Below, piece after piece: positions 29,953 through 38,112 of a stretch of DNA of 44,656 nt (the stretch's first letter is position 1; the number at the start of each line of letters is the position of its first letter). The DNA is taken from positions 1-44,656 of IMG/VR virus record IMGVR_UViG_3300035661_000118. The stretch is one strand, 5' to 3'. Made by a program: the position numbers and the translations under genes. A model generated the notes under the pieces. The model did not search any database. It saw only the letters and a program-made list of their open reading frames with translations, and was not told the DNA's origin. The DNA comes from a virus.

Positions 29953-31481
29953 AAGGTCTCCTCCTCATCCACAGGCATGGCAAATCCTTCCACCTGCTGG
30001 GCAAAGGCGGATATGCCCCACAATGAAACTTTGATGCCCTTGATGGATATGTCTTTGTGCAATCCTTTGGCCCTGCGTATTGCTGCCCAGACAGCAGCCT
30101 CTTTGAAGTCTCTGAATCGCTGCTGCTCAAGATACTTCATCAAATCCTTGCTGCGGAACCAAGTGGTTGAGCCATCAGTCCATGGTTTGCCAAGCAACAA
30201 CTCCTCCTCAGCTCTTGCTTGGAGTTTGCCTGTGCAAAAGTTCTCGATGTGAAGCCACAACTGGCCTTCTGGGCCAGCATCTCTTGGCAGTTGCACCATT
30301 TCAGCCTCTTCAAGCACTTCATTCATCTTTCTGGCCCACACTCCTGGCTTGACTGAAGGCAGCAACCTCTTGAACTTCTTGGTGTACTCCCTGTAAAACT
30401 TGCTCTGATCAAGCACCATATCCAAGGTCACATCAAGCACCATGCCATGTATGCCAAATTGCCACTGAGGTTCATCATTGCTACCAAGTGGTGGCTCAAA
30501 GCACTTTACTGGCCTATCAACATCATCCAGCAGGCACTTCACATCATCCTTGTCACCACCATCCTTGAGAGATTGTGGCCCTATCCCAAACTTGGCTTTC
30601 AGGCACTCATCTTTGTTGCAATGGTTTGTGATTGGTTGGTCATGGCACTTGTAGATGTATGTGTTCTTCTGGAGACTCCTGATGATGGCCTTGACTTCAG
30701 CAGGAGTGCCAGGCCCCATGAATTTCTGGTTGTACTCATAAACCTTGTCCTGCCATTCATCAGGGAACTTTTTCCTGGCAAACACCCCCATGCTGAAGAG
30801 GGCATTGTTCATAGAGCCTTTTGGGAAACCTGTTGCAATCAGGTGCTTGAGGCATGGTGGAGCACCCCCAAACTCATCCTCATTGATAGCAGGCTCAGTT
30901 TGTGCCAACTCATCTTCACTCAGCATAAGATTGCGAGCAACAAAGATGAACTGCTCTGGGTCAAGATCACCATCACCATCCAAGGCCCATCTGGTTGAGC
31001 CAAAATATGGCATGTTAATCCAGTTGCCTATGTCTGTCTTGCTGGAAAGCTTGTCTTGCTTTGGGAATATCTCAACATCCATGTATCCAAGAGATATGGC
31101 AAATTCAAGCAGCTTTTTGCGCATGAGTCTTGCTGGGACTGGTTCATGCACAAAGCAATAAAGGTGTGCTCCTCCTGATTTAGTCTTACAAAGCACCAAT
31201 GGCAGATCAAGCTCTTCAATATTTGCCAAGATGCTGCTGTGGTCCATGTCATAAATGTCTATATCTATTGCACCAAACACACACCGATTGTCATCCCTGA
31301 TTGGTATGATACCTATGCTCTGCTCACCTGCAAGGTGCTTCTCCCACAGCTCAATTGTGACAGGTTCTGCTATGGTTGTGGCTTTGCCAATGTGCTTGGC
31401 ACCCTTCTTGGTGGTTACCTTGTATGTCCCATATGCTCTATCCAATCCACTAAAAAGCTCTGCAAACTTATTTGCAAGCAC
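29949..31481 (-). CDS. Archaeo-eukaryotic-type primase (AEP)
   Basis: A 510-residue protein with an N-terminal AEP primase-polymerase domain: FGAIDIDIYD carries the catalytic D-x-D (Asp73, Asp75), SGGAHLYCF the Ser/His site (about 102-109), and VEIFPKQDKL and GNWINMPYFG the remaining conserved strands, as in TOTE-type primases. A Cys cluster (KCHDQPITNHCNKDEC) follows as a zinc site. The C-terminal 170 residues are unassigned. It would prime or extend DNA synthesis for the DnaE-type polymerase. The start is GTG 31481 with a GGGGG-type ribosome site. Confidence 0.87.
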   Translation of the reverse strand: MLANKFAELFSGLDRAYGTYKVTTKKGAKHIGKATTIAEPVTIELWEKHLAGEQSIGIIPIRDDNRCVFGAIDIDIYDMDHSSILANIEELDLPLVLCKTKSGGAHLYCFVHEPVPARLMRKKLLEFAISLGYMDVEIFPKQDKLSSKTDIGNWINMPYFGSTRWALDGDGDLDPEQFIFVARNLMLSEDELAQTEPAINEDEFGGAPPCLKHLIATGFPKGSMNNALFSMGVFARKKFPDEWQDKVYEYNQKFMGPGTPAEVKAIIRSLQKNTYIYKCHDQPITNHCNKDECLKAKFGIGPQSLKDGGDKDDVKCLLDDVDRPVKCFEPPLGSNDEPQWQFGIHGMVLDVTLDMVLDQSKFYREYTKKFKRLLPSVKPGVWARKMNEVLEEAEMVQLPRDAGPEGQLWLHIENFCTGKLQARAEEELLLGKPWTDGSTTWFRSKDLMKYLEQQRFRDFKEAAVWAAIRRAKGLHKDISIKGIKVSLWGISAFAQQVEGFAMPVDEEETL

Positions 31482-31508
31482 ATCACACCCCCTGCCATAA
31501 AGATGGTA

Positions 31509-31540
31509 AAGCCCCCAGAAGTGGCCACTTCTGGGGGCTT
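31509..31540. repeat. Perfect 32-base palindrome between the SSB-like and primase genes
   Basis: AAGCCCCCAGAAGTGG followed directly by its exact reverse complement, a 16-bp stem with no extra loop bases. It lies in the 66-base gap between the SSB-like gene and the primase gene. It may act as attenuator or processing site. No clean T-run follows on the minus strand (CTTTACCATCTTT). Confidence 0.7.
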
Positions 31541-31547
31541 ATGGTCA

Positions 31548-32294
31548 TTAGAAGTTGCCATCATCTGCAGCAGGGGTTGCAGACACTGTGCCTGATCTGA
31601 CCATTTCATGGAACTGCTTTGCAGCCTCATAAACCGAGACTGTGGATACCTGGCCAGAGTGCTCAATCTTCCAGCCAAACCATGAGCCATCATCATTGCT
31701 CTCTGGGACTGTGGTTAGTTTGAACTGCTGGGAGAACATTGGGGCAACCTGACCATTTTTCAGCTTGATGTTTTGCATCATGCTCATCCACTTTTTGCTC
31801 TTCTTGATCTGGGTGCTGCTCATGCTGATCAATACTGGCATCACTCCACCACCAGACAGCAGCAGGCAATAATGGCTGCGAGTGTCATCAATGATGTTGC
31901 CATCAGCACCAACCATCTTGTTCTTGTCATTGCGGGTGGCACTCTGCAGGGCCAGCTCACCTTCTGCCACACCAAGCTCACCCTTGTAGCCACCACGGTT
32001 GGGTGCCCACAGCAAGAATGACCGCTTGTATGCACATGGGACAACAACCACCCCATCCTCACCCTTGATCACCTCACCAGTAATTGTGTTGTAGAAGTCA
32101 CCCTCTTCAGCACCTTTGATATATTCAGCTTCAGACTTCTTCACCTGGGGGCTGCCACTCTGGAGGATGCGCAAGAATGGAATTGCATAACTCTGGGCAT
32201 CAGCTCCTTCAAACCCAACTCCAGCATCAGCCTCCAAGTCCAGCATTGCAGGCACACCAACCTCTTCTTTTTTCACCAGATCATTTTTAGCCAT
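31548..32294 (-). CDS. Probable single-strand DNA-binding protein
   Basis: A 248-residue acidic protein placed between recombination/helicase genes and the primase. It has a long ordered core (YAIPFLRILQSGSPQVKKSEAEYI, GDFYNTITGEVI, VVPCAYKRSFLLWAPNRGG, HYCLLLSGGGVMPVLISMSSTQIKKSKKWMS) and a short acidic tail ending in DDGNF. An acidic tail with a terminal aromatic residue is typical for phage SSBs such as T7 gp2.5. The fold is not proven; function is inferred from tail, size and neighbours. GGAG lies upstream of ATG 32294. Confidence 0.65.
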   Translation of the reverse strand: MAKNDLVKKEEVGVPAMLDLEADAGVGFEGADAQSYAIPFLRILQSGSPQVKKSEAEYIKGAEEGDFYNTITGEVIKGEDGVVVVPCAYKRSFLLWAPNRGGYKGELGVAEGELALQSATRNDKNKMVGADGNIIDDTRSHYCLLLSGGGVMPVLISMSSTQIKKSKKWMSMMQNIKLKNGQVAPMFSQQFKLTTVPESNDDGSWFGWKIEHSGQVSTVSVYEAAKQFHEMVRSGTVSATPAADDGNF

Positions 32295-32343
32295 TGTGTT
32301 ACTCCTTTTCTGCCTGGTTGTGGTGTCTCAGGCGCACCATATT

Positions 32344-32360
32344 ATCGTGCATAGCACGAT
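32344..32360. repeat. Short hairpin ATCGTGC-ATA-GCACGAT
   Basis: A perfect 7-bp inverted repeat with a 3-base loop in the gap between the 187-residue gene and the SSB-like gene. It may be a weak terminator or a processing hairpin protecting the downstream mRNA. Confidence 0.45.
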
Positions 32361-32361
32361 T

Positions 32362-32442
32362 TCACATCATCAGCTCCAGATACAGGCTCAGGTTGAGTGC
32401 TTCCACCTCTTGCCTCTGATATAATGATAGGTTGAATTTCAT
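32362..32442 (-). CDS. Possible tiny protein (26 residues)
   Basis: ATG 32442 overlaps the previous stop (ATGA) and has a G-rich stretch (GGGGTGG) six bases upstream. The frame reads MKFNLSLYQRQEVEALNLSLYLELMM and ends just before the hairpin at 32344. It would be an amphipathic helix. The evidence is only coupling and position; it may not be a gene. Confidence 0.35.
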   Translation of the reverse strand: MKFNLSLYQRQEVEALNLSLYLELMM

Positions 32443-33002
32443 TTGGCCACCCCACTTTTGATCACAGACTTCTTCACAATAGCATATGAAATAGCACTTT
32501 CTGGTGGCTCTGTGCCAGATTCAAGCAACTTTTTGATAGTGGCATTGAGGGTGCTTGGGTGCACTGTGCGCTTTTCAGCAGGGTCAAGTCCCTCTTTGCT
32601 GGCAAAGGCCATGACCTTCTGGGCAAGATCACCTTCACCCTTGCCAAAACTGAATTTGATTTCATCCTTGATAATCCCTGACAGGCCATTTGTCTCAAGC
32701 CAGGACAACCCATCATCCTTCAGTGAAGCAAACACAGACTCTTTGATTGTGACTTTACCACCATTTGATGTGGTGAATGTTTTGATGCCAGCTGCAGCCA
32801 TAGCCTCTGGTACGCCAACCTCAGAGATTTTGCGCAGCTTGTCACAAAGCTCCTTCAACTCAGCTTCTTTGGCTGCCACCAAATCCTCTAGCCTCAGTTG
32901 CTCTGCCACCAGACTTGAGATGTCAGTCAACTCACTATCTGTTGGAATTACTGGGGCTGATGCATCCTGTTCAAACAGATTATTCAACAATTCATTTGCC
33001 AT
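32439..33002 (-). CDS. Hypothetical coiled-coil protein, 187 residues
   Basis: Not assigned to a function. Residues about 30-65 form a coiled coil (LVAEQLRLEDLVAAKEAELKELCDKLRKI). Then PEAMAAAGIKTFTTSNGGKVTIKESVFASL is a segment I associate with small phage proteins of replication modules, and a C-terminal helix-rich part follows (NATIKKLLESGTEPPESAISYAI). It starts at ATG 33002 behind AAGGACTAAAGG. Next genes encode an SSB-like protein and a primase, so a role in DNA replication or recombination is plausible. Confidence 0.7.
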   Translation of the reverse strand: MANELLNNLFEQDASAPVIPTDSELTDISSLVAEQLRLEDLVAAKEAELKELCDKLRKISEVGVPEAMAAAGIKTFTTSNGGKVTIKESVFASLKDDGLSWLETNGLSGIIKDEIKFSFGKGEGDLAQKVMAFASKEGLDPAEKRTVHPSTLNATIKKLLESGTEPPESAISYAIVKKSVIKSGVAK

Positions 33003-33006
33003 ACCT

Positions 33007-33357
33007 TTAGTCCTTTCTGTTGTAAATGTCTACTGCCACTGATATGTACTCTCTTTGCTCCTTGTCATACTTCAGCACTTTGAACTTGCCTCTGTTGCGG
33101 TTTGCTGCTATTGCCCCAGCAATGGCAATTGCTGAAGGGTCTCCAGCTGCAAGCAAATAATCATCATCAGAAAAATTGCGCAGCACATCATTGAGCCTAC
33201 TCACAGTTGGCCCAGGAGACAGGGATACCATTCCACTAGGCAAGCACACCTCAAGCTCCCCAAATGCCAGAGCTTTTTTGAAGTTGAATATTGACACCAT
33301 AGCTCCAGTGGCAGCATCCCTCTTCATTGGCTCTTGTACCACAAATACCTTGCTCAT
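33007..33357 (-). CDS. Hypothetical protein, 116 residues
   Basis: Not assigned to a function. The protein begins MSKVFVVQEPMKRDAATGAMVSIF and includes VCLPSGMVSLSPGPTVSRL, FSDDDYLLAAGDPSAIAIAGAIAANRNRGKFKVLKYDKEQREY. The DDYLLxxGDPxAIxxA segment looks characteristic of a conserved phage family found near SNF2-like helicases and primases. It starts at ATG 33357 behind AAGGACTGAAGGAGG, one of the strongest ribosome sites in the window. Confidence 0.75.
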   Translation of the reverse strand: MSKVFVVQEPMKRDAATGAMVSIFNFKKALAFGELEVCLPSGMVSLSPGPTVSRLNDVLRNFSDDDYLLAAGDPSAIAIAGAIAANRNRGKFKVLKYDKEQREYISVAVDIYNRKD

Positions 33358-33416
33358 TTCACCTCCTTCAGTCCTTAATGGGGACTAAATAAGCCTGATT
33401 TTTTAATCCAGCACAA

Positions 33417-33447
33417 GAGAAAAATCATAGTACAACTGATTTTTCTC
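33417..33447 (-). terminator. Hairpin terminator after the SNF2-like helicase
   Basis: GAGAAAAATCA (33417-33427) pairs with TGATTTTTCTC (33437-33447) across a 9-base loop. It starts within the helicase stop codon. The T-rich arm on the minus strand makes it a candidate terminator or attenuator ahead of the next gene at 33357. Confidence 0.55.
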
Positions 33448-35158
33448 ATATCCAATTGGTCACATCATCACCAGTCACTTGATCTGCAACATCCTTCTTT
33501 GATCTCAGGGCTTTGACTATGTGCTCATCAACTGTGTCAGGTGCTATAATGTCGATGATGCCCAGGTTGTTCTTCTGATTTGATGAGCAAGGTCTGTCTT
33601 CTGATTGAAGCCTATCCTCCAGGCTGAAGCTGTTGCTGTAGTAGATTTCAAAATCAGCAGAGCTCATATCTTGCCCCCTTGACACACCCTTTGCCTGTGG
33701 GTTGGCCACCAAAAACAGTGGCTGTTCAGCATCCCTGAAGGAATCAATGGCATTCTGCCTCTGGTTAGGAGATATGCCCCCATGTGCAACTGCAGCTGTG
33801 CCTCTGCCAAATCTCTTCTCAAGTGCCTCAGCAATGGCTTCCAGCTCTGGCCTGAATCTTGCCCATATGATGATCTTTTTGCCACACATGAACTCATCAA
33901 TGTCTTCAACCATGTCATCAATGCGTGGGTTGGTTGGTGATATTGGCTCTGCCTTTGCTGAGCACAACTGCTCCTCTGTCATCCCATCAGCATCTGGTGT
34001 GAAGAATCCACCAACAATTTGCTGGAGACGCAACATCATTGTCAGCTTCATGGTCACAGTCATCTGTTTGCCATTGCATTCAGCAATCATGCGCTTGGAA
34101 AGGTCTTTGTACAACTTGTGCTGTTTTTCTGACAGCTCAACATATCGCTTCTGGTATACCTTGTCAGGCAAATCAAAGCATTCTGACCTCAAAACCCTGT
34201 CACTGTATGGCCTTATGAGTGATTGAAGTCTGTCCAGTTGCTTGTAACCTGTGATTGCAGTCCAGACTTCACCTTGCCTGAACATCATCATCTCTTGGCC
34301 AGAGCTGTTGGTGTGCTTCCACTTGAGTGTGTATCCCATTCTACCAGTCTGCTTGACTGTGAATTCAATAATTGAGCCATCATCAAGTGGGTATGTGCCT
34401 GCCTCAATAACCCCTTTGTTTTCAGAGTATTTCAGATCACCCCACTTGTGGCGGCCCATCCTCCCTGCAATTGCCTCCAGTTTGCTCTTCATCACACCAA
34501 GCATCTTGCCCTGTGTTTCCAACACAGCATACTCATTCCTGAAAGCATAGTAATTGGTGGTCTGCAATATTTCATCATCTAGGAATAGGAACTGGGGAAA
34601 GATGTCAAGAGGAGACTGGGTCACTGGGGTGCCATTCAGCAGCCTCTTCATCTTTGCCATGTTCTTCAATGCCAGCACCTGCTTGGTCTGTGATGTGCTG
34701 TGATTCTTGATAATTGAGCCTTCATCCAGGATGAACATTGCATCATGGTTGTTCAGGAATCGTTTTGCCACAGCAAACCCATTGGCTGTGCGCAATGCCT
34801 CGATGTTCATGGCCAGAACCTTCAGTTCATATGAAGGCTCATCCAGCATCTTGATAAGTTGCTTTTGCTCTGCAACCTTCAGTTTGGCTGAATAAGCCAT
34901 TGATTGGAACATAATGTGGTCTGGTGTGTGTGCAGGCAATTCATTTCTCACCCAATTGATGTGCACTCCATTTGGAGCTACTATCAATGCAGCATTGATC
35001 TTGCTACTCTGGTAATTCCAGGCCATGGTGTCAATTGTCACCTTTGATTTACCACACCGTTGCTCCCAGAGATGTGCGTGGTATGGCCTGTCTCTGTATT
35101 CAAGAAATGAATCAAGTTGGTGCTTGAATGGGTCAGTCTTGAATTTGTAATCTTTCAT
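33446..35158 (-). CDS. SNF2-like DEAD/DEAH-box helicase
   Basis: A 570-residue superfamily 2 helicase. FKHQLDSFLEY is the Q-like motif, LWEQRCGKSKVTIDTM a slightly altered Walker A, ALIVAPNGVHINW motif Ia, FILDEGSIIKN Walker B and LLNGTPVTQSPLDIF motif III. The second RecA domain has IIIWARFRPELEAIAEAL, AVAHGGISPNQRQNAI and motif VI with LQSEDRPC. Phage helicases of this kind are typical of early modules with AEP primases. The start ATG 35158 overlaps the upstream stop (ATGA). Confidence 0.93.
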   Translation of the reverse strand: MKDYKFKTDPFKHQLDSFLEYRDRPYHAHLWEQRCGKSKVTIDTMAWNYQSSKINAALIVAPNGVHINWVRNELPAHTPDHIMFQSMAYSAKLKVAEQKQLIKMLDEPSYELKVLAMNIEALRTANGFAVAKRFLNNHDAMFILDEGSIIKNHSTSQTKQVLALKNMAKMKRLLNGTPVTQSPLDIFPQFLFLDDEILQTTNYYAFRNEYAVLETQGKMLGVMKSKLEAIAGRMGRHKWGDLKYSENKGVIEAGTYPLDDGSIIEFTVKQTGRMGYTLKWKHTNSSGQEMMMFRQGEVWTAITGYKQLDRLQSLIRPYSDRVLRSECFDLPDKVYQKRYVELSEKQHKLYKDLSKRMIAECNGKQMTVTMKLTMMLRLQQIVGGFFTPDADGMTEEQLCSAKAEPISPTNPRIDDMVEDIDEFMCGKKIIIWARFRPELEAIAEALEKRFGRGTAAVAHGGISPNQRQNAIDSFRDAEQPLFLVANPQAKGVSRGQDMSSADFEIYYSNSFSLEDRLQSEDRPCSSNQKNNLGIIDIIAPDTVDEHIVKALRSKKDVADQVTGDDVTNWI

Positions 35159-35427
35159 GCAACTCCCTCACCAATTTCTTGGCCCCCAACACAGCTGCTG
35201 CTTTTGCTGAGGGCAGCTCTGGGTATGTTCTTTGGGCTTTGATGCCATTTATCATGGCCAAGTATCCTGAACTTGTGCTCACAACTCTCAATGCCAGCAA
35301 TGATTTGTGCACTTGACATACCCACAGCCCATCTACCTTTTCTTGCCACAGCAAACTCATGCAGAACCTCCACAACTGCCCAGATAAGCACCAGAATTAG
35401 GCCAATAGTAACTGCTTCAATCCTCAT
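35155..35427 (-). CDS. Small membrane protein, 90 residues
   Basis: ATG 35427 follows GGGGAG by 8 bases; a GTG two codons earlier is also possible. The N-terminus is a membrane segment (AVTIGLILVLIWAVVEVL), then a basic stretch (FAVARKGRWAVG) and a soluble tail (IIAGIESCEHKFRILGHDKWHQSP). Being one of the first early genes, it may act on the host envelope or block superinfection. No family is recognised. Confidence 0.6.
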   Translation of the reverse strand: MRIEAVTIGLILVLIWAVVEVLHEFAVARKGRWAVGMSSAQIIAGIESCEHKFRILGHDKWHQSPKNIPRAALSKSSSCVGGQEIGEGVA

Positions 35428-35482
35428 AGCCACACTCCCCTACAGCAATCATTTTGATTGACTCTCTGTGGTAAATTGCCAT
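35417..35482 (-). CDS. Possible leader peptide (21 residues)
   Basis: ATG 35482 has a near-ideal ribosome site (GAGGAGG, preceded by AAGGACT). The frame reads MAIYHRESIKMIAVGECGYED and overlaps the start of the next gene by 11 bases. It is probably a translated leader that couples translation of the 90-residue membrane protein. It is too short for any homology argument. Confidence 0.45.
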   Translation of the reverse strand: MAIYHRESIKMIAVGECGYED

Positions 35483-35486
35483 AAAT

Positions 35487-35940
35487 CCTCCTCAAGTCCT
35501 TGGTGAAAACCATTGTGCCTGAGTTGCTGGGGGAAGAAAAGAAAAAAATCAAATGTGCTGGGGGCTCTACGCGCGCGCGAGGCAAAAATGAAAAAACCTT
35601 CTGTATTTCCAACAACTTGTGAAACTCGCGCGTCCCTAGATGTTAGTTTTCCCAGCACACCTTCATCACCACTGGCGTAAAATAATTTTTTTTCATTGCA
35701 ATTAGGTGAAAAATAAATATTTAGTTTTCATTTTTTCCTCCCGCGCGCGTAGAAGGGGCTGATGGTGGATATTTTGGCAAGCCAGCCTTGTGGCCAGAGA
35801 TGGTGTAACACCTGCAAGGCAGCAGGGTAGGGTAGGCTCTGTTGAAAAACTACCACCTGTGGCCAATGAGGTGGCTTCTACCTGCAAGAATAGACCAAGG
35901 GAGGAATGGACTTTTGGTCCTGTCTCCTCCCTTGTGCTAA
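35487..35940. promoter_or_regulatory. Intergenic control region upstream of the early genes, copy 2 of the CG-rich module
   Basis: A 454-base stretch with no supported gene. CGCGCGCGCG begins at 35570; the 18-mer CTCGCGCGTCCCTAGATG lies at 35625-35642 (identical to 13906-13923); AGGTGAAAAAT is at 35704 and CTCCCGCGCGCG at 35738-35749. These occur in the same order as in copy 1. ATTGTGCCTGAGTT at 35512-35525 repeats 26073-26086. It should hold the promoter of the early operon. Confidence 0.6.
35896..35934 (-). terminator. Hairpin downstream of the tail-fibre operon
   Basis: CAAGGGAGGA (35896-35905) pairs with TCCTCCCTTG (35925-35934), with a second small stem (GGAC/GTCC) inside the loop. It starts shortly after the tiny membrane-protein gene and before the early control region. 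A clear T-run is missing. It probably ends the late transcript. Confidence 0.5.
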
Positions 35941-36054
35941 TTACCAGTGACCTTTGTCAATCTCTTTGCCTGCTGTGTAGCACCCCCAGCAGAACAAACA
36001 AATCCAAATGATGTTGATTGACAACAATGTGATGAAAGCCATTTCCCAGTTCAT
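35941..36054 (-). CDS. Tiny membrane protein (37 residues)
   Basis: The last gene of the late operon. ATG 36054 has GAGG nine bases upstream, 16 bases after the fibre stop. The protein is almost entirely one membrane segment: MNWEMAFITLLSINIIWICLFCWGCY, then TAGKEIDKGHW. The C-terminal W-G-C-Y motif is shared with the small membrane protein at 6016-6174. The role is unknown; it could assist lysis or exclude superinfecting phage. Confidence 0.55.
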   Translation of the reverse strand: MNWEMAFITLLSINIIWICLFCWGCYTAGKEIDKGHW

Positions 36055-36072
36055 GTTCAGCCACCTCTCTTA

Positions 36073-38112
36073 TCAGTACACCACCATAAGTACACCAGTA
36101 CTTGTACGATATACATCACCAGCAACCTTACCATCTGCCAGTGCTGATGCATTATCAGCATACACAGATAGCCCGGATAGTTTTGCACCTTTCAACATAT
36201 CAACTCTACTGTTGAGCACATTAGGAGCATCAGTGTCAGTTTGGTAAATCCCGTACTTTGTAGTTACGCCTGAACCTTGCACCAGCAGAGATTGATTCAG
36301 CAAAATCCCATACAATGTTCCAATATTCGTAGTGGCACCATTAAGTATATTGCTAAACACTCTAATACCCGCAGCCGTTGATACTGCGGCATCTCCGGGC
36401 TGTATTGTGAAGTTGCCAGCGTATAAATTTGTTATGGTGCTAGCTGCTCTGGTGCTTTGCCCTGCTGTTGCAGTGGCACCAAATTGTGTTGTTACAGTTG
36501 CTCCTGCTTTGTTGTTATAAGCATTAGCCAATACTCCTATAGCTGTAGTTACTGTTGCTGTACCTGTCGCTCCAGCTTGGTAGTTAACCTGCCCTTGACA
36601 ACCAACCAGTATATTAGGAGCACCATTATAAATGCTTGCAAAGAAACCACCCGCAGTCTGGTTGGTGGTGCTTGATGCAGTTGCGCTGTTCCAGTACAAC
36701 GAGCCTATAATAGAGTAATTAGTAGCTACAGTGGCCCCTGCTGTAGTACCATTGATTTCAAGGTCAGCGCGTAAACTTTGTACGCCTTGCGTGCTATTAC
36801 CTGCGTCTGTATTAAGTACTGTAATTGTGCGATTATTATATGTAGTACCTGAAGTAACTGCTTGTAGAGTAGCGCAAGATAGTTGATTAACTGTAGTGGT
36901 TGAAGCCAACTGACTAGCCACAAGCGCAGGAGCATCTCCAATGTTGAGTTTAGCGTAGTTGTTAGTTGCAGTGGAAAGCATTAACTTGCTATTGAACAAA
37001 TTAGGAGCATCAGTGTCAATTTGACAAATACCGTACTTTGTACCTACACCTGAGCCTTGCGGCAGTGCAGTTTGATCCAAATAAATCCCATACAGCGTCC
37101 CAATATTTGTGGTGGCACCACTAAGTACATTGCCAGTCACTTTAATACCTTCAGATGATACTACTGCTGCATCCCCAGGCTGTACTGTGAAATTACCAGC
37201 ACACAAATATGTTATAGTGTTGGCTGCTCTTGTGGTTTGCCCTACCCTTACATCAATTCCGTATTGTACTGTTGTAACTGCCCCTACTTTGTTGGTATAA
37301 GAGGTAGCTACTACTCCTGTAGCTGTCCCAAGTGTTGCTGTACCTGTCGCTCCAGCTTGGTATATAGCCTGCCCTTGACAACCAACTATTGCGTTAGGAG
37401 CACCATTGTAAATGTTTGCAAAGAAGTTACCTGTGATTTGATTAGCAGTGCTTGTTGTAGTTGCACTGTTCCAGTTTAATTGACATTGAATAGCATTGCA
37501 AGCAGCTACAGTGGCACCTGCTGTAGTGCCATTGATTTCAAGGTCAGCACGTAAACTTTGCACGCTTTGTGTACTATTACCTGCATCTGTATTAAGTACC
37601 GTAACTGTGCGATTGTTATATGTAGTCCCCGAAGTAACTGCTTGTAGAGTGGCACAAGATAGCTGATTAACTGTAGTGGTTGAAGTCATCGGACCATTCA
37701 AAAGCACAGGAGCGTCACCAATGTTGAGTTTGGCATAGTTATTGGTTGATGTGGAAAGCATGAGCTTACCACTTACAACATTGCCTATAAGAACATCACC
37801 AATGCCATCTATTCTGATACGCTCCACACCACCTGTAGCAATGCCTAAAGTATCAGTTCCTATCTGGTAAAAGCCAGTGTCGGTGTCTGCTGAGAATGAA
37901 ATAGAAGGAGCTGCTGCTGTGCCTGATGAGGCTAATATTGGATCAGTATAGGTCTTTACTCCTGATATGGTTTGGTTTCCAGTAAGTGTCATAAAAAATG
38001 ACTTGATTGTTGACCAAAGAATATTTTTATTCAAAAGACCATCTCTCAGCAGCATCCTTGAATTGTCTGATGGTGTTGTTGTTTCATCAAAATTATAGTA
38101 TTCTTTACCCAT
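36073..38112 (-). CDS. Tail fibre protein with duplicated 260-residue module
   Basis: A 679-residue fibre. ATG 38112 overlaps the previous stop (TAATG) and follows GGAGG by 5 bases, so I prefer it to the ATG at 38142. After an N-terminal part (MGKEYYNFDETTTPSDNSRML, LTGNQTISGVKTYTDP) come two consecutive, clearly homologous modules, each 780 bases (37770-36991 and 36990-36211). They begin KLMLST and contain NNYAKLNIGDAP, TLQAVTSGTTYNNRT and ADLEINGTTAGATVA. The Gly/Thr/Asn-rich, beta-rich sequence suits a trimeric fibre. A short C-terminus (GKVAGDVYRTSTGVLMVVY) ends it. No chaperone domain is seen. Confidence 0.82.
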   Translation of the reverse strand: MGKEYYNFDETTTPSDNSRMLLRDGLLNKNILWSTIKSFFMTLTGNQTISGVKTYTDPILASSGTAAAPSISFSADTDTGFYQIGTDTLGIATGGVERIRIDGIGDVLIGNVVSGKLMLSTSTNNYAKLNIGDAPVLLNGPMTSTTTVNQLSCATLQAVTSGTTYNNRTVTVLNTDAGNSTQSVQSLRADLEINGTTAGATVAACNAIQCQLNWNSATTTSTANQITGNFFANIYNGAPNAIVGCQGQAIYQAGATGTATLGTATGVVATSYTNKVGAVTTVQYGIDVRVGQTTRAANTITYLCAGNFTVQPGDAAVVSSEGIKVTGNVLSGATTNIGTLYGIYLDQTALPQGSGVGTKYGICQIDTDAPNLFNSKLMLSTATNNYAKLNIGDAPALVASQLASTTTVNQLSCATLQAVTSGTTYNNRTITVLNTDAGNSTQGVQSLRADLEINGTTAGATVATNYSIIGSLYWNSATASSTTNQTAGGFFASIYNGAPNILVGCQGQVNYQAGATGTATVTTAIGVLANAYNNKAGATVTTQFGATATAGQSTRAASTITNLYAGNFTIQPGDAAVSTAAGIRVFSNILNGATTNIGTLYGILLNQSLLVQGSGVTTKYGIYQTDTDAPNVLNSRVDMLKGAKLSGLSVYADNASALADGKVAGDVYRTSTGVLMVVY
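36211..37770. repeat. 780-bp tandem duplication in the tail-fibre gene
   Basis: Two copies at an exact 780-base offset (for example TTAGGAGCATCAGTGTCA at 36221 and 37001, and GTGGAAAGCA at 36971 and 37751). Protein-level identity is high at the N-terminal part of each module and lower in the middle, so the duplication is not recent. Confidence 0.85.

Noticed and set aside
31415-31696. A 93-residue minus-strand frame over the palindrome between the SSB-like and primase genes
   Set aside because: It overlaps the ends of two well-supported genes in another frame and has no family features; the palindrome itself explains the open frame poorly as a gene.
35702-35887. A minus-strand 61-residue frame and the plus-strand frame at 35790-36011
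   Set aside because: Neither has a convincing ribosome site or composition like the other genes; both fall in the control and terminator region.
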